DNA of 64,000 bases from Haliscomenobacter sp041740695 (GTDB taxonomy: Bacteria > Bacteroidota > Bacteroidia > Chitinophagales > Saprospiraceae), in NCBI RefSeq assembly GCF_041740695.1, contig NZ_JBGSLK010000020.1:62001-126000 (forward strand). Direction: 5' to 3'. The notes under the pieces are model-generated. The model searched no databases. It worked only from the letters and a program-made list of their open reading frames with translations, and was not told where the DNA came from. Shown one piece after another: positions 16,306 through 25,553 of this stretch. The position numbers and the translations under genes are program-made. Numbering within the stretch: the stretch's first letter is position 1; the number at the start of each line of letters is the position of its first letter.

Positions 16306-19300
16306 TTATTTGCGATATTCGATCGGCGCTTTTCCAAATTCCTTGTGGTAAGCCCGCGAAAAATAGTTCGGGTCGTTGAAACCGACGGCGAAGGCAATTT
16401 CGGAGATGTTCAGGTGGGTGGTTTTCAGCATTTCCATCGCCCGGTGGAGGCGGATTTTTCGGATGAAAGCGTTGGGCGGTTCGCCGGTGAGGGCGTTCAG
16501 TTTTCGGTAGAGTTGTGATGGGCTGAGGTGGACGGCACGGCTGAGTTGCACGGCGCCGAGTTCGGCGTCATCGAGGTTTTCAAGGACTATTTTTTGGAGT
16601 TTTTGCAGGAAGATATCTTCGAGGGTGGGTTCGGCTTCCGATGTGCTTGCAGTCACACCCTCACTTGTGGCTGCATACCGCTTTTGCAATGCCCGCCGCA
16701 GCTCCAGCAGTTTTTCCAGCCGAATATACAATTCCTCCTTGTTGAAAGGCTTCATCAAATAGGCATCCGCCCCTTTGCGCAGGCCGGTAATGCGGTCCGA
16801 CATCTCTGCTTTCGCCGTCAACAAAATGATGGGGATATGACTGGTGCGTTGATCGTTTTTGAGGATTTCGCAAACTTCATAGCCGTCCTTTTCCGGCATC
16901 ATCACATCGCTGATGATGATGTCGGGGATGGTGTCGAAAGCCGTTTCGATGCCCACCAACCCATTGGGTGCGGTGTGGACTTCATAATCCTTTTCCAGCA
17001 GGCCGACGATGTAGGCGGTCACGTCGGCATTGTCTTCGATGAGCAGCAGGACAGGCTTTTCACCCGCCAGGGATGTTGTTCCTTCGTTTGCCCGCGGGGT
17101 GCTAACATCGGGCATATCGGGTACCAATTCCGGTGCAATGGAACGGAAAGTCAGAACCTCAGACAGCGACAAGGCGGCGCTGGCTTCCAACCTGACGGGC
17201 AACAGCAGGGTAAACGTGGTTCCTTTTTCAAACGCACTTTTAACGGAAATACTGCCGCCCATCAGCTCGACCAATTCTTTGGTGAGCGCCAGGCCGATGC
17301 CCGTGCCTTCGCCCGTGCGGGTACTCGAATTGTCTGCCTGGTAAAAGCGGTCGAAAATATGCGCCAACTGCTCTTCGGGAATACCTGTGCCCGTGTCTTG
17401 TATTTTCAGCTTCAACAATAGCTGTCCGTTATGCTCGGTTTGGTTGACGTGCAGCACGACTTTGCCGCCCTCTTTCGTGAATTTGAGCGCATTGGACAGC
17501 AGGTTATAAACGACATGCTGAATTTTCACCTCGTCAAAGTCCATGACCAATTCCGGGGTTTCGGCGTAAAAAGTCAGTTGTATTTTTTTCTCGTGCGCCA
17601 TCGAGTGAAACGATTCCGTCAGGTATTGCAGGTAATTGATGATGTCGCGTTGCACTAGATCCATTTTCATGGCGCCGGAATCGAGTTTGGAGAGGTTGAG
17701 CATTTGGCTGATGAGGCGGAGCAGGTTTTTGCTGTTGCGCCGGATAAGTTTCCGCTCGTTTTCATGACCCTTGATATTTTCTATCAAGCCCATGATGACG
17801 GTGAGCGGGGTGCGAAACTCGTGGGTGATGTTGGTGTAGAGGCGGGTTTTGAGGGTGTCGAGTTCCTGCAAGCGCAATGCCTCAGCTTTTATGGATTGGC
17901 GACGCATCTCAAAGCGGCGAATACCGAAAAGCAAACCTCCGGCAGCAATCAGGTAGAACAAATAAGCCCACCAGGTGCAGTAGAAAGGAGGAAAGATATG
18001 AATAGTAATATTTGCCTCGTTCGGGCTCCAGAACCCATCCGCCGTTTTGGCTTTTACCCGGAAGGTGTATTTACCGGGGTCCATGTTCGTGTAATGAATC
18101 TCATTGCTCGTCCCGGCGCTTTTCAAGTCTGCATCGTAAGGCGCTAATTGATAGAAATATTGCAGTTCTCCGGCTTTGTAAAAGACCGGCATGACGAAAC
18201 TGAAACCAAAATCCGCCTGGTTGTGGCGCAATTGGATTTTCTGGCTGAAACGAAGTTGTTTTTTCAACAAAGCATCCTGACCGCCGGGCTGCACTTTTTT
18301 ATGGTTCAGGTAAAAATCGAGCAGCTGCACGGGCGCTACGTATGCTTTGGGTTTCAGGCTATCTGGATGGAAGCGAACCAATTTCCCAGCCATGGAAAAA
18401 TACAAATGTCCGGTATCGTCCCGGTAAGCCCACTGATAATTAAAATGGATGATCGGCAGGCCGTCGTTGATGTTGTAATTGGTAAAAGTTCTGGTTGCCC
18501 TGTCGAGCCTGTGCAAACCTTTCGGTGTACATATCCAGGGATTGCCATGTCCATCTTCCACCACTCCGGTCGTCTGGTTGTGCAGCAGTCCGTTGCTTTC
18601 GTTGTAACTCACGAAAGCATCGGCAGCCGGGTCGTACATGCTCATGCCATTGGAGGTGGAGAGATAAAACCGGCCCGCTTCGCCGGGGTAAATCTTGTGG
18701 ACAACATTGACCGAATGGCCGTCGCCCGGGTGCATTTCGTATTTTCTGCTTTGCCGTGTTCCCAAATTGTATCGAAAAACACCAAAGTTGGTGGCCAACC
18801 AGACGACGCCGGCTTCCCCAAAATGAATGTCCACAATGGCGGCGCCAACTTTGGAGGAATCGGGAAGGCCGGGGATTTTTGGGTAAATATTCACCCATTC
18901 ATTTTGCGCATCGTCAAAATATTTGAAGCCCGACCATATCCTGCCGTCCGGGCTGGTCTTTAGCCAGGGAACCCTGCCCGGCACGAGCTGAATCTTCCCG
19001 GTTTCAAAACTGAAAACTTTCACATGGAAGACATCTGGCTGCTGTACCCACAGTTCATTTTTGCCCGACAGGGCGATGCTAAGGGTGGGAGCATTGAGCA
19101 AACTGACGGGGATTTCCGAGGCCACTAACTTATTCTGCCGCACATCGAATTGTCCCAAATTATCCCAACCATTGATCAATAGCTGGTTTTCATCCAGCCG
19201 AAGGATTTGAGCGTTGTCAATGTTTCCCACGATTTCAAACGGATGCTGCGGCGAATGCGAAACGATGACACCGCCTCCGGACGTGGCAAACCACAAGCTC

Positions 19301-20262
19301 CCCGCCGCATCCTGATAAGTGGCAGCAACCTTGAACATCGGCACACTGGCGGGGTCTTCGTCCTCGTGCCGCAATATCCTGAACTGGCCAGTGACAGGGT
19401 CGTAACGATGTATTGCGCCGATGTCGCCCATCCAGATTATCCCAGACCTGTCAGCCAGTAGGCAAGCTGGTGCTTTTAAAAATTTCGACCGGAAAGAAGT
19501 GGATATATCTTTGAATTCCTTTGACTTAGGATGATAGGTCCAAAGCCCTTGGGTGCCCGAACTGACCATCAGGCTGCCATCCGGCAATTCAACAATGTCA
19601 GAACCATAGCGGATGTTCTTTTTCAGAAATTCAGGCGGCAATTCGACCCGGCGGAACTCGTCCTTTTCGGGATTTTTTTGGTGCAGGCCATCAGAATTCC
19701 CCACCCAGGAAGTCCCGTTTTTTTGTTGAAAAAAAACCAACCCATCCCTGAAATAAGCTCCGAAGTTGTCAAAATCGCCAGTCGCTTTCGACCACCGGCA
19801 CACCCCATCCACCGCGGTGCCGATCCACATATCCCCGTCCTGGTCTTTGTTGATGAAATTGATGTCGTTGCCGCAAAGGCTCCGTGGGTTGGCGGGGTCA
19901 TGTCTGAGCTGTTCAAACGTCTCGGTGCCCGGGTCGAAAATGTAAACGCCCGAACTTGTTCCGACCCAAATCCGGCCGTCTGCTGCTTCGCAGATGGCAG
20001 TAGTCAGGTTGTTGCCCAAACCTTTTGGGTTGTTTTGGCTGTATTGATATTTTTTGAAATTTTTCCCGTCGAAGCGGTTCAGCCCGTTGAAGGTAGTGAA
20101 CCACATGAACCCTTCGCTGTCCTGGATGATGCTTTTGAGCCAATAAGTCCCAGCATTGGACAGACCGTCTTCCATTGTGAATTGCTGGAACCTAAGCTCC
20201 TGACCAATGGACAGTCCTGGAATTGCCAGCAGGATGATGAGGTAGATAAGCCGTTTGTTCAA
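16306..20262 (-). CDS. Hybrid two-component system protein (sensor, kinase, receiver and AraC-type regulator in one chain)
   Basis: A 1318-residue one-protein signalling system of the Bacteroidota HTCS type. A signal peptide ends near SIGQ. Residues about 20-690 are two seven-bladed Reg_prop propellers (repeats such as GLSNAGTYWLKSIIQDSEG and MWFTTFNGLNRFDG). Residues about 700-765 are a Y_Y_Y domain (YTFRVKAKTADGFWSPN), then one membrane span at about 770-790. The HisKA motif THEFRTPL has its phospho-His near 813; the HATPase has N and G boxes (NLLSNALKFT, DTGTGIP). The receiver covers 1071-1187, with phospho-Asp about 1119 and Lys about 1171; an AraC-type helix-turn-helix ends the chain. 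It probably senses a periplasmic glycan fragment and controls the SusD/SusC pair upstream of it. Confidence 0.95.
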   Translation of the reverse strand: MNKRLIYLIILLAIPGLSIGQELRFQQFTMEDGLSNAGTYWLKSIIQDSEGFMWFTTFNGLNRFDGKNFKKYQYSQNNPKGLGNNLTTAICEAADGRIWVGTSSGVYIFDPGTETFEQLRHDPANPRSLCGNDINFINKDQDGDMWIGTAVDGVCRWSKATGDFDNFGAYFRDGLVFFQQKNGTSWVGNSDGLHQKNPEKDEFRRVELPPEFLKKNIRYGSDIVELPDGSLMVSSGTQGLWTYHPKSKEFKDISTSFRSKFLKAPACLLADRSGIIWMGDIGAIHRYDPVTGQFRILRHEDEDPASVPMFKVAATYQDAAGSLWFATSGGGVIVSHSPQHPFEIVGNIDNAQILRLDENQLLINGWDNLGQFDVRQNKLVASEIPVSLLNAPTLSIALSGKNELWVQQPDVFHVKVFSFETGKIQLVPGRVPWLKTSPDGRIWSGFKYFDDAQNEWVNIYPKIPGLPDSSKVGAAIVDIHFGEAGVVWLATNFGVFRYNLGTRQSRKYEMHPGDGHSVNVVHKIYPGEAGRFYLSTSNGMSMYDPAADAFVSYNESNGLLHNQTTGVVEDGHGNPWICTPKGLHRLDRATRTFTNYNINDGLPIIHFNYQWAYRDDTGHLYFSMAGKLVRFHPDSLKPKAYVAPVQLLDFYLNHKKVQPGGQDALLKKQLRFSQKIQLRHNQADFGFSFVMPVFYKAGELQYFYQLAPYDADLKSAGTSNEIHYTNMDPGKYTFRVKAKTADGFWSPNEANITIHIFPPFYCTWWAYLFYLIAAGGLLFGIRRFEMRRQSIKAEALRLQELDTLKTRLYTNITHEFRTPLTVIMGLIENIKGHENERKLIRRNSKNLLRLISQMLNLSKLDSGAMKMDLVQRDIINYLQYLTESFHSMAHEKKIQLTFYAETPELVMDFDEVKIQHVVYNLLSNALKFTKEGGKVVLHVNQTEHNGQLLLKLKIQDTGTGIPEEQLAHIFDRFYQADNSSTRTGEGTGIGLALTKELVELMGGSISVKSAFEKGTTFTLLLPVRLEASAALSLSEVLTFRSIAPELVPDMPDVSTPRANEGTTSLAGEKPVLLLIEDNADVTAYIVGLLEKDYEVHTAPNGLVGIETAFDTIPDIIISDVMMPEKDGYEVCEILKNDQRTSHIPIILLTAKAEMSDRITGLRKGADAYLMKPFNKEELYIRLEKLLELRRALQKRYAATSEGVTASTSEAEPTLEDIFLQKLQKIVLENLDDAELGAVQLSRAVHLSPSQLYRKLNALTGEPPNAFIRKIRLHRAMEMLKTTHLNISEIAFAVGFNDPNYFSRAYHKEFGKAPIEYRK

Positions 20263-20284
20263 GCTGAAAATGGATGGTCAATTC

Positions 20285-20311
20285 CAAATGTAGTATTTTT
20301 TTTAATTACAA
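20285..20311 (-). promoter_or_regulatory. Bacteroidota-type promoter of the hybrid sensor gene
   Basis: On the minus strand a perfect -7 box TACATTTG (20292-20285) is preceded by TTG (20311-20309) with a 16-base spacer, slightly short for the TTG/TAnnTTTG consensus. Transcription would start about 15 bases before the ATG at 20262. Confidence 0.5.
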
Positions 20312-20411
20312 CCTTTTTTTAATAAACTCACAATACGTACTCATATCGGATTCACTATTATTGTGGACATTGGTTTCTTTTTTTCCATAGCCTTAGAGCT
20401 CAAAATGTTGC

Positions 20412-20453
20412 ATAAAAAAACCTGTGAGACATAAAATCTCACAGGCTTTTTCC
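20412..20453 (-). terminator. Terminator downstream of the SusD gene
   Basis: On the minus strand, AGCCTGTGAGAT, TTTAT, GTCTCACAGGTT folds to a strong stem followed by a run of T (TTTTTTT). It starts about 20 bases past the SusD stop codon and separates the SusCD operon from the hybrid sensor gene. Confidence 0.85.
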
Positions 20454-20473
20454 ACAAAAAAACAAACTATCTA

Positions 20474-22036
20474 CTATTGCGGATACCCCGGATTCTGAGT
20501 TTTCAAATTGGGGTTATTGAGCAATTCCTGCTTTGGAATAGGCAGCAACAAATGCTTCTCTTGCAAAGGTTGATTGGAACTCAAATTAACATGCCCAACA
20601 AATTCATCAAACCTTTTGGTGTTTTCGTTGAAAGCTTTGCGCAAACGCACCATGTCAAACCAGGTGATTTGTTCGTAGCACAACTCATGCCAGCGCTCTT
20701 TCCAAACGGCCTCGCGGAATGAGTTTTGATTGTAAGTTTCTATACCTGGCGTAGTGAGTTTGGCCCGGTCTCTGATGCGTTTGAAGGCATCGTAAGCCGC
20801 TTGGGTAGGTGCACCCAATTCGTTCTGCGCTTCTGCAAACATCAATAGCACTTCAGCATAACGGATCTGCGGCACGTTCAGGTTGTTTTGGCGGGTACCC
20901 GCCACTCCAGAAGTGCCGCTCGAAGTACGATTGAAGTGTTTGAAGATATAAGGAGCGCCCAATTCAAACCGTGCGCCATTACCATTGGTAAAATAAGTAG
21001 TGTAGAAATACCCTTCCTGGTCTTTTGCCCGTAAATCACCGTCCTCATACGATTTGTAAAAAGCGGGGGTAGGTACCGTACTTCCTGTACCACCAGGGCC
21101 GTTGAAGGTTACAGGTTTAAAGTTCGGATACATGTTCTCCATCGGATTCCCAGCCACTAAAGTGTTGTATTGCAGCATAAAGAGATGCTCAACGCGGTTT
21201 TCAGTACTTTCTTTATGCACATCTTCGTAGCTCGTAAAAAGATTAATTGAACCAGGGTTGGCATTGGCATAGGTGATCACCTCGGCTGCCTTATCCGCCG
21301 CTAGCTTGTAATGCGAAGCTCCCTTTTTCAACGGGAATCCGGCCATGGTCAAATAGACCCGCGCCAACTGCGCTTTTACCGCGGCCGAATTTACACGACC
21401 ACGTACATCCATCCAGTCCAAACCCGCTGCCTCGGCAGCAATTAAATCATCTACAATCAGTTTGTACACTTCTTCTTGTGGCGTACGTACAGGTAAAAAA
21501 TCTTCAGAAGCTGCCGTCTGTGGCGCAGTGATGAGCGGAATATCGCCCCACAATCTAACCGCTGTAAAGTAAGCCGAAGCACGCAAGAAGCGTGCTTCAC
21601 CCAAGATTTTTTTCTTTTGGGCTTCTGGCATGGGCGTAATCGGCGGCACTTTTTCAATTACTTGGTTGGCCTGCGCGATCACTCGGTACAGTCCGTTCCA
21701 ATAATTGACCACGTGGGCGGTATTGCCGTCGTGTACCAGTCCATACAGGTTATTCAAATCAGAGTTTTGCGCTGTTTCGGTAGTTGATGTACCCGTGAGG
21801 GCTTCTAACAATTGCCAGTTGCTCGAAAAAATACCAGCACCACCGCCCATAAAGCGCAAGTCTGCATACACAGCAGCAATCGCAGCTTCAGCATGGTCAG
21901 GAATGGTATAAAAACTATCAGGTGTAAGGTTGGAAGGCGCCTCTTCCGTCAAAAAATCGGAACAACCCGAGGTCCCCAGCAAAATCGCCCCAACGAGCGT
22001 AGCTTTGCCGATATATTTGATGATATTCAATTTCAT
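20474..22036 (-). CDS. susD-like: SusD/RagB-type outer-membrane glycan-binding lipoprotein
   Basis: The ATG at 22036 gives a lipoprotein signal (MKLNIIKYIGK ... TSGCSDFL, with Cys at residue 25) and a 520-residue mature-size protein. SusD features: an N-terminal helical TPR region starting FLTEEAPSNLTPDSFYTIPDHAEAAI, the ILGEARFLRASAYFTAVRLWGDIPLI motif, and a C-terminal segment EVLLMFAEAQNELGAPT then ERWHELCYEQITWFDMVRLRK. SusD caps the SusC barrel and captures oligosaccharides for uptake. It lies 68 bases after the SusC gene, same strand, with a terminator behind. Ligand specificity cannot be read from sequence. Confidence 0.95.
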   Translation of the reverse strand: MKLNIIKYIGKATLVGAILLGTSGCSDFLTEEAPSNLTPDSFYTIPDHAEAAIAAVYADLRFMGGGAGIFSSNWQLLEALTGTSTTETAQNSDLNNLYGLVHDGNTAHVVNYWNGLYRVIAQANQVIEKVPPITPMPEAQKKKILGEARFLRASAYFTAVRLWGDIPLITAPQTAASEDFLPVRTPQEEVYKLIVDDLIAAEAAGLDWMDVRGRVNSAAVKAQLARVYLTMAGFPLKKGASHYKLAADKAAEVITYANANPGSINLFTSYEDVHKESTENRVEHLFMLQYNTLVAGNPMENMYPNFKPVTFNGPGGTGSTVPTPAFYKSYEDGDLRAKDQEGYFYTTYFTNGNGARFELGAPYIFKHFNRTSSGTSGVAGTRQNNLNVPQIRYAEVLLMFAEAQNELGAPTQAAYDAFKRIRDRAKLTTPGIETYNQNSFREAVWKERWHELCYEQITWFDMVRLRKAFNENTKRFDEFVGHVNLSSNQPLQEKHLLLPIPKQELLNNPNLKTQNPGYPQ

Positions 22037-22104
22037 GACAAATGATGTTGTGTTTAATGAAGAACTAGATTTAGAGTGTGTTTGGAATTGTACTTCCAGA
22101 CAGT

Positions 22105-25100
22105 CTAAAGGCCAATTTGCAAACCAATCATGTAAGTGGTAGGCTTGGGATAGTTGTGCCAAATCATCCCCTGAGAAAACGCACTGTTGTTGTTTCCTTG
22201 ATTGGTAGGGGTAACTTCGGGGTCGCCAACAATCTTGTCTTTTACGGCCAAGAAGAAATTTTGAGCTGAGGCATATACCCGCAGACGGCCCATTTTGAGC
22301 TTATTGAGGACTTGTCCTGGGAAAGTATACCCAAACAATAAATTCCGACCACGGAGGAAAGAACCATCCTTGATCCACCACGAATCTACGTTGGTCACAT
22401 AACCCGCGCGAGTATCGCGAATTTCAGCAATCATCGTATTTTGGTTCTGTGGCGTCCAAGCATCTAATACCGAAGTGTAGCTGTTGGCCAGGGCTTGGCG
22501 GTCTTCGCTGGCGTGTAAGTTCATCATCATCACCTTGTTTCCATAAGAAAACTGTAGTTCTAAGGTCAAGTCAAAGTTGTTGTAACGGAAAGTATTGGTC
22601 AGTGCGCCCCAGCCTTTTGGGCTACCATTTCCGATGATGCTGCGGTCAGCATCGGTGATGGCCTTATCCCCATTGACGTCCAAATACTTGATGTCGCCTG
22701 GCAAAACCGTTAAACCGTTGCGATAGCTCGTAAATTTAGCAGCTTCCTCACGCTCAGATTCGCTCCAGATTCCCAAGCGGGTAAGGCCCCAAAATGAACC
22801 CACTGCTTCCCCAATGCGGATGATGTTGGTAGGGTTGGTAAAGTTAGGTCCCCCTACGTTGAATATGTCGGAGGGTGTGGCCAATGAAAGTACTTTATTC
22901 TGGTTGAACGAAATATTAAAAGACGTGTTCCATTGAAAACCACCAGCGTCAATGTTTCGAGTGTTCAAGCCAATCTCAACGCCTTTGTTGTACATTGAGC
23001 CTACGTTTCTGCGAATGGTACCATAACCACTCGTTGTTGGTACGGGTGCGTCCAAAAGCATATCGGTTGTTTTGCGGTAGTAATAATCTGCTTCTACCGA
23101 AACCCGGCCTTTGAACAAAGCGAATTCAATCCCTACATCCGTCTGCGCCGTTTTTTCCCAACGCAAATCGGGGTTGGCCAAACGATTAATACCTGTTCCG
23201 GCTACACGTGCATCATTATAAATGGTAGCGAAGTTGGAGCTCAACAAGGACAATGACGAATAAGCGGGGATTTCAGAGTTTCCGGTTAGACCATAACTTG
23301 CGCGAAGTTTCAAATTTGAAATAAGCCTATTCCCTTTCAAAAAACCTTCTTCAGACACCCGCCAAGCCACGGCGCCCGATGGGAAAAACGCAAATTTGTG
23401 GTTTTCTCCAAACTTGGAAGAACCATCTGAGCGGCCGGTAAGCGTGAATAAGTATTTGTTGGACAAAGTATAATTGATCCGTCCAAAATAGGAATTAAAA
23501 GCAAAGCTCGATGCACCAGAGCTAACCGCAGGGTTGGTGGCGCCTGCTCCCAGGTTGTTGAATCCGAAATAGTCAGTGGCAAAGTTGTTCACACTGGCAC
23601 CGATACCAAAGGTGTTGGTTTCTTGCCAGGAGACGCCCAATAAGCCATTCAGCGAATGTTTGTCGCCCAATTGCTTGTTGTAAGTCAAGTAGTTTTCCAG
23701 TGACCAAAAACTTTCCTTATTGTTATTGGTAGAGGCGTTACCATTGCCACCGATGTTGAGGGTGCGGGTTTGAGATTGGTTGATTTCTTGCGTCAGAACA
23801 TTGATACCAAGCACGGTGCGCATCTCCAAACCTTTGGCTATAGTGATGTTTGAATACAAACTTCCCAGGGTTGTCTGGGTGTTCAAGATGTACTTACGCC
23901 CCATCAAACGGTGAACAGAACTGAAGGTACCTTCTGCAAACGGGAAATCGCGGTTGTTGGCATACGTTCCGTCTTCATACTTCACGGGCAAAAACGGAAA
24001 GTCTTCTACAATCTGCCGAGCGATGGCATCATTTTGATCGACAATATTCTCGGTTTGGTTGTTGTAGCTCAAGGTACCGCCTACTCTCAACCATCTTTTC
24101 ACCTGATCGTCAATCGTAAACCGGCCAGAGTATCTTTTCATGTAAGAAGTCTTCATAAGCCCCTGATCGTCGCGGTAACCCAGCGAAATCGAATGCTGGG
24201 TGCGCTCGTTGCCACCACTAAAACCCAATTGGTGGTTTTGTGAAAGCCTACTTTGAGATGTTTCTTCAAACCAATCCGTATCGAATTTAGGCGTACCATC
24301 ACTATTGAACACCCGTGGGTCGGTGCGGCGCAATTTGGGGTTCAAGTACGCCCATTTGCCTGCTGCCCAGCCTGCGGGGTCGTATTTGGCCATGTTCGCC
24401 CAAGCCAAATCTTCCACGGCCATGTATTGTTTAGCGTTCAATACTTCTGGCCGGTTTGGTCCAATGGTATTGACACTGAAATCGCCATTGTACGTTACCG
24501 AACCTTCGCCGGCTTTTCCTTTTTTGGTGGTTACCAAAATTACCCCGTTGGCACCTCTGGCACCATAAATGGCGGTGGAAGATGCATCTTTCAGTACCTC
24601 TACCGACACGATGTCGTTGGGGTTGATGTAGTCAATGGCCGAGCTGAACTGGTTTTGGTTACCCTGGGGAAGCATCACCCCATCTACCACATAAAGCGGG
24701 TTGTTCGAAGAGTTGATGGAACTAAATCCACGTACACGAATGGTCGTTCTACCACCCGGACGGCCCGAGTTGGTGTTTACTTGCACCCCGGCAATTCTTC
24801 CAGACAATGCTTGGGTAAGTGATGCGGAGGGGCGTTCCATCAGTTGGTCGACCTTGACGGAACCAACCGAACCAGTTAAATCCGATTTCTTCGCTGTTCC
24901 GTAACCAATTACCACAACGCCCTCTAATAGCTTTGCGTCCGTTTTTAGGGTAATGGTAATCGTAGTTTGTGCACCTACCGCAATTTCTTGTGAAAGATAA
25001 CCAGTGTAGGAGAAAACCAATGTTGCATCATCTGGTACTTCTAAATTGAACTGTCCGTTTACGTCAGTTACGGTACCATTCGTCGTGCCTTTTACTAAAA

Positions 25101-25311
25101 TGCTCACGCCAGGTAGTGCTGAATTGGTCTCGTCCAGAACAGTACCATTAATGGCCTTGACTAAAGTTGCTTCAGTTTCCACTTTTTCGAGTGGTTCTCG
25201 GTTGGGTGCGGCATGCAAAATGCCAGTACAGCAAATCACCAAAGCGATTTGGGAGAGCAGTAAGCGGCCAAAATGAGGCCAGGTTACGCTTGAGTGTAAT
25301 TTTTTCTTCAT
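22105..25311 (-). CDS. susC-like: SusC/RagA-type TonB-dependent outer-membrane transporter
   Basis: A 1068-residue protein with a signal peptide ending near LHAAPN. Residues about 50-140 are the carboxypeptidase-regulatory-like extension (GTVLDETNSALPGVSILVKG, TNGTVTDVNGQFNLEVPDDA). Next come the TonB-box region and plug (GYGTAKKSDLTGSVGSV; the SusC signature GANGVILVTTKKGK), then a long beta-barrel ending in GLQIGL. It imports oligosaccharides across the outer membrane with energy from TonB-ExbBD. It is the first gene of the SusC-SusD operon, and the hybrid sensor is encoded beyond the terminator. Normal length, no damage visible. Confidence 0.97.
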   Translation of the reverse strand: MKKKLHSSVTWPHFGRLLLSQIALVICCTGILHAAPNREPLEKVETEATLVKAINGTVLDETNSALPGVSILVKGTTNGTVTDVNGQFNLEVPDDATLVFSYTGYLSQEIAVGAQTTITITLKTDAKLLEGVVVIGYGTAKKSDLTGSVGSVKVDQLMERPSASLTQALSGRIAGVQVNTNSGRPGGRTTIRVRGFSSINSSNNPLYVVDGVMLPQGNQNQFSSAIDYINPNDIVSVEVLKDASSTAIYGARGANGVILVTTKKGKAGEGSVTYNGDFSVNTIGPNRPEVLNAKQYMAVEDLAWANMAKYDPAGWAAGKWAYLNPKLRRTDPRVFNSDGTPKFDTDWFEETSQSRLSQNHQLGFSGGNERTQHSISLGYRDDQGLMKTSYMKRYSGRFTIDDQVKRWLRVGGTLSYNNQTENIVDQNDAIARQIVEDFPFLPVKYEDGTYANNRDFPFAEGTFSSVHRLMGRKYILNTQTTLGSLYSNITIAKGLEMRTVLGINVLTQEINQSQTRTLNIGGNGNASTNNNKESFWSLENYLTYNKQLGDKHSLNGLLGVSWQETNTFGIGASVNNFATDYFGFNNLGAGATNPAVSSGASSFAFNSYFGRINYTLSNKYLFTLTGRSDGSSKFGENHKFAFFPSGAVAWRVSEEGFLKGNRLISNLKLRASYGLTGNSEIPAYSSLSLLSSNFATIYNDARVAGTGINRLANPDLRWEKTAQTDVGIEFALFKGRVSVEADYYYRKTTDMLLDAPVPTTSGYGTIRRNVGSMYNKGVEIGLNTRNIDAGGFQWNTSFNISFNQNKVLSLATPSDIFNVGGPNFTNPTNIIRIGEAVGSFWGLTRLGIWSESEREEAAKFTSYRNGLTVLPGDIKYLDVNGDKAITDADRSIIGNGSPKGWGALTNTFRYNNFDLTLELQFSYGNKVMMMNLHASEDRQALANSYTSVLDAWTPQNQNTMIAEIRDTRAGYVTNVDSWWIKDGSFLRGRNLLFGYTFPGQVLNKLKMGRLRVYASAQNFFLAVKDKIVGDPEVTPTNQGNNNSAFSQGMIWHNYPKPTTYMIGLQIGL

Positions 25312-25361
25312 TTTGTTAAACCCGAAATGGGAAATTAGGGAGGTGAAAGAATTTTATTTCA

Positions 25362-25369
25362 CAAACTTA
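25362..25369 (-). promoter_or_regulatory. Possible -7 box of the SusC-SusD operon
   Basis: The minus strand reads TAAGTTTG, a perfect TAnnTTTG box, about 50 bases before the SusC start, behind a long A/T-rich run. No convincing TTG at the -33 position is seen, which fits an activator-dependent promoter, but the call is tentative. Confidence 0.4.
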
Positions 25370-25553
25370 GCCAAACTAAAAAAAAAAATTTAAATACAGT
25401 AGTAAAGATTGTATTAAATTTTTGATTTCAGGAGTGAGAAAAATTTACAAACCTGGAGATACGGCTAAAGTATTGACAGTAGTCGAATAAAACATTTTAC
25501 ACACGCATATTTCAACCGTTGTCCCGAAATGCACCCACCCTTCACATTTTACA

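Noticed and set aside
16528..20322. Several long frames antisense to the hybrid sensor gene
   Set aside because: The sense strand carries continuous Reg_prop, kinase, receiver and HTH motifs; the antisense frames are by-products.
20471..20722. Small plus-strand gene next to the SusD stop
   Set aside because: It is fully antisense to the SusD C-terminus and begins within the terminator region; no leader or family.
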